A stretch of 6,732 nt of DNA from the NCBI GenBank assembly GCA_021829055.1, contig JAJZCS010000111.1:1-6732 (forward strand). The letters are read 5' to 3'. Positions 5,400-6,732 of this stretch are shown here, piece after piece. Both the position numbers and the translations under genes were made by a program. This DNA comes from Pseudomonadota bacterium (GTDB lineage: Bacteria; Pseudomonadota; Alphaproteobacteria; Acetobacterales; Acetobacteraceae). The notes beneath the pieces are model-generated. The model made no database searches, was not told where the DNA came from, and saw nothing but the letters and a program-made list of their open reading frames with translations. The stretch's first letter is position 1. Each line of letters begins with the position of its first letter.

Positions 5400-6617
5400 A
5401 TGACGACTTCTGCTCTCGGTGTTTTCCGGTCGCTGCGTACCTTCAATTATCGCGTCTGGGCCACGGGCGCCTTTGTCTCCAACGTCGGTACCTGGGTGCA
5501 GCGTACTGCTCAAGATTGGCTGGTGTTCACGGAACTCACTCATCACAATGCTTCTGCCATGGGACTAGTTATGGCCCTGCAATTCGGACCGCAACTACTC
5601 TTTCTGCCTTGGACCGGCTTTACCGCCGACCATTTCAATCAGCGCAAATTGCTGGTCACCACGCAGGCGACCATGGGCGCCTTGGCCCTGATGCTCGGCG
5701 TTCTGACAGTCTCCGGCCTCGTCCGGCTCTGGCAGGTGTACATCTTCGCCTTCATGTTTGGCTCCGCAGCAGCGTTCGATGCGCCAGTGCGCCAGACCTT
5801 CGTGGCAGAGCTGGTCGGAGATGACGACCTACACAATGCAGTTGCATTGAACTCAACATCGTTCAACGTGGGCAGGATGATCGGCCCGGCAGTCTCAGGC
5901 CTAATCATCGCTTCCATCGGAACAGGGTGGGCTTTTTTGATTAACGGAGCCTCGTTCATTGCCGTACTAACCTCTCTCGCCTTGTTGCGAGTCGCCGAGC
6001 TCCACCCAAATGCAAGGGCTCGCCATGCACGAGGCAACTTCATCGAAGGGCTACGCTATGTTTGGGGGCGCGGCGACCTCAAGGCGATCTTGGTCATGCT
6101 GTTCCTGATCGGCACCTTCGGCCTGAACTTCCCGATTTTCATCTCGACCATGGCTGTCACGGTTTTTCACGCAAACGCTCGGGGATATGGTCTGCTATCG
6201 TCCATCATGGCCATCGGCACCGTTGGGGGCGCGCTGTTGACTGCCGGCCAAGTCAGGCCGCGCTTCAGAATGCTGCCTTTTGGAGCCGCTGTCTTCGGGG
6301 TAGGCTGTGCACTGGCTGCTATCGCCCCCACCTATTGGACTTTCGGTGGCGCGCTCGTCATTATCGGTATCGCAACCCTTATCTTCATAAGCACAACGAA
6401 CAGCCTAGTGCAGCTTTCGACCAACCCGGCGATGCGTGGGCGCATGATGGCACTACGCGTCGGCATTACGCTCGGAGGCACGCCTGTCGGAGCGCCAATC
6501 GTCGGTTGGGTTGCCAATGATTTCGGACCGAGGTGGGCGCTCGGCGTGGGGGCCGCTTCAGGGCTCGCTGCAGCCACTGTGGCCATAGTCGCAATTGTGA
6601 CCGAACGCTCGCGGTAA
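5400..6617 (+). CDS. Major facilitator superfamily exporter (MFS_3 / EntS-like)
   Basis: The product is 405 aa from the preferred ATG, the usual length for 12-TM drug or siderophore exporters. The N-terminus, F-R-S-L-R-T-F-N-Y-R-V-W (9-20), then G-T-W-V-Q-R-T-A-Q-D-W-L-V (30-42), is typical of the MFS_3 family that includes the enterobactin exporter EntS. The loop between TM2 and TM3 carries motif A as G-F-T-A-D77-H-F-N-Q-R-K-L-L (73-85). A-A-F-D-A-P-V-R-Q-T-F-V-A-E-L-V follows TM4, and N-S-T-S-F-N-V-G-R-M-I-G-P-A leads into TM5, both strongly conserved in the group. The second half shows matching hydrophobic segments and ends with T-E-R-S-R after TM12. It should sit in the inner membrane and use proton antiport, but its substrate cannot be read from sequence. 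No outer-membrane or periplasmic partner is nearby. The decayed MarR relic upstream suggests control has been lost. The frame is intact and codon use looks normal, so it is probably functional. Confidence 0.92.
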   Translation: MTTSALGVFRSLRTFNYRVWATGAFVSNVGTWVQRTAQDWLVFTELTHHNASAMGLVMALQFGPQLLFLPWTGFTADHFNQRKLLVTTQATMGALALMLGVLTVSGLVRLWQVYIFAFMFGSAAAFDAPVRQTFVAELVGDDDLHNAVALNSTSFNVGRMIGPAVSGLIIASIGTGWAFLINGASFIAVLTSLALLRVAELHPNARARHARGNFIEGLRYVWGRGDLKAILVMLFLIGTFGLNFPIFISTMAVTVFHANARGYGLLSSIMAIGTVGGALLTAGQVRPRFRMLPFGAAVFGVGCALAAIAPTYWTFGGALVIIGIATLIFISTTNSLVQLSTNPAMRGRMMALRVGITLGGTPVGAPIVGWVANDFGPRWALGVGAASGLAAATVAIVAIVTERSR

Positions 6618-6683
6618 CCCCCAGGTTGCTCCAAATACTCGATGGGCAACACGCCGAATTAGTATCAGCGAACGACATATTCA

Positions 6684-6704
6684 CCGGCGCGTTAGCCGGG
6701 TTTT
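6684..6704 (+). terminator. Likely intrinsic terminator of the MFS gene
   Basis: CCGGC (6684-6688) pairs with GCCGG (6695-6699) around the 6-nt loop GCGTTA. It is followed by G and four T, then CTC. With a one-base bulge the stem can extend by one or two pairs. It lies about 66 nt after the MFS stop. The stem is short, but the order of stem and T-run fits. Confidence 0.5.
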
Positions 6705-6732
6705 CTCACGCGGGTATCTGACGGCGGTATTT

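Noticed and set aside
5639..6043. Open frame of 134 codons on the minus strand inside the MFS gene
   Set aside because: Antisense shadow of a clearly membrane-protein-coding frame, with no start signal or domain.

Overview
The window looks like a decayed accessory region of an alphaproteobacterial chromosome or symbiosis island, most likely from a Bradyrhizobium-like or related rhizobial organism. This is an inference. It rests on the GC-rich codon use of the intact genes, on remnants of IS5-, IS66- and IS1634-type transposases side by side, and on the rhizobial flavour of the MFS exporter, its broken MarR neighbour and a DUF3305-like fragment. No rRNA or tRNA gene and no CRISPR array was seen.

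Layout. Positions 3-110 (+) are the last 35 codons of an IS5-family transposase, cut by the window edge. About 390 bp of non-coding or decayed DNA follow, then the C-terminal tail of an IS66 TnpC transposase (502-678, +). A secreted chalcone-isomerase-like protein (851-1513, -) comes next, with its own plausible promoter, ribosome binding site and GTG start. The stretch 1514-2126 has no convincing intact gene, only a weak permease-like C-terminal remnant on the minus strand. At 2127-2459 (+) sits an IS1634-like transposase relic in which the N-terminus is joined directly to what looks like the C-terminus, probably an internal deletion derivative. A perfect 9-bp hairpin follows. Two minus-strand genes come next: a two-HKD phospholipase D-like protein (2661-3548) and, upstream of it, DNA-3-methyladenine glycosylase I, tag (3657-4274). 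The plus strand then carries a possible DUF3305 fragment (4501-4698), a MarR-family regulator that has lost much of its DNA-binding domain (4816-5067), and an intact 12-TM major facilitator exporter (5400-6617) with a likely terminator after it.

How the genes fit together. The MarR relic and the MFS exporter look like a former regulator/efflux pair in which the exporter survived and the repressor decayed. A cluster of short inverted repeats at the exporter's ribosome binding site could be the old operator. The tag gene encodes base-excision repair of alkylated DNA and could share a transcript with the PLD-like gene 108 bp downstream, but nothing proves a functional link. The chalcone-isomerase-like gene appears to stand alone.

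I found no clear undescribed multi-gene system. The best points to check are the PLD-like protein with both motif aspartates replaced, the internally deleted IS, the CHI-like protein in a probable rhizobial setting, and the orphaned exporter with its leader dyads.
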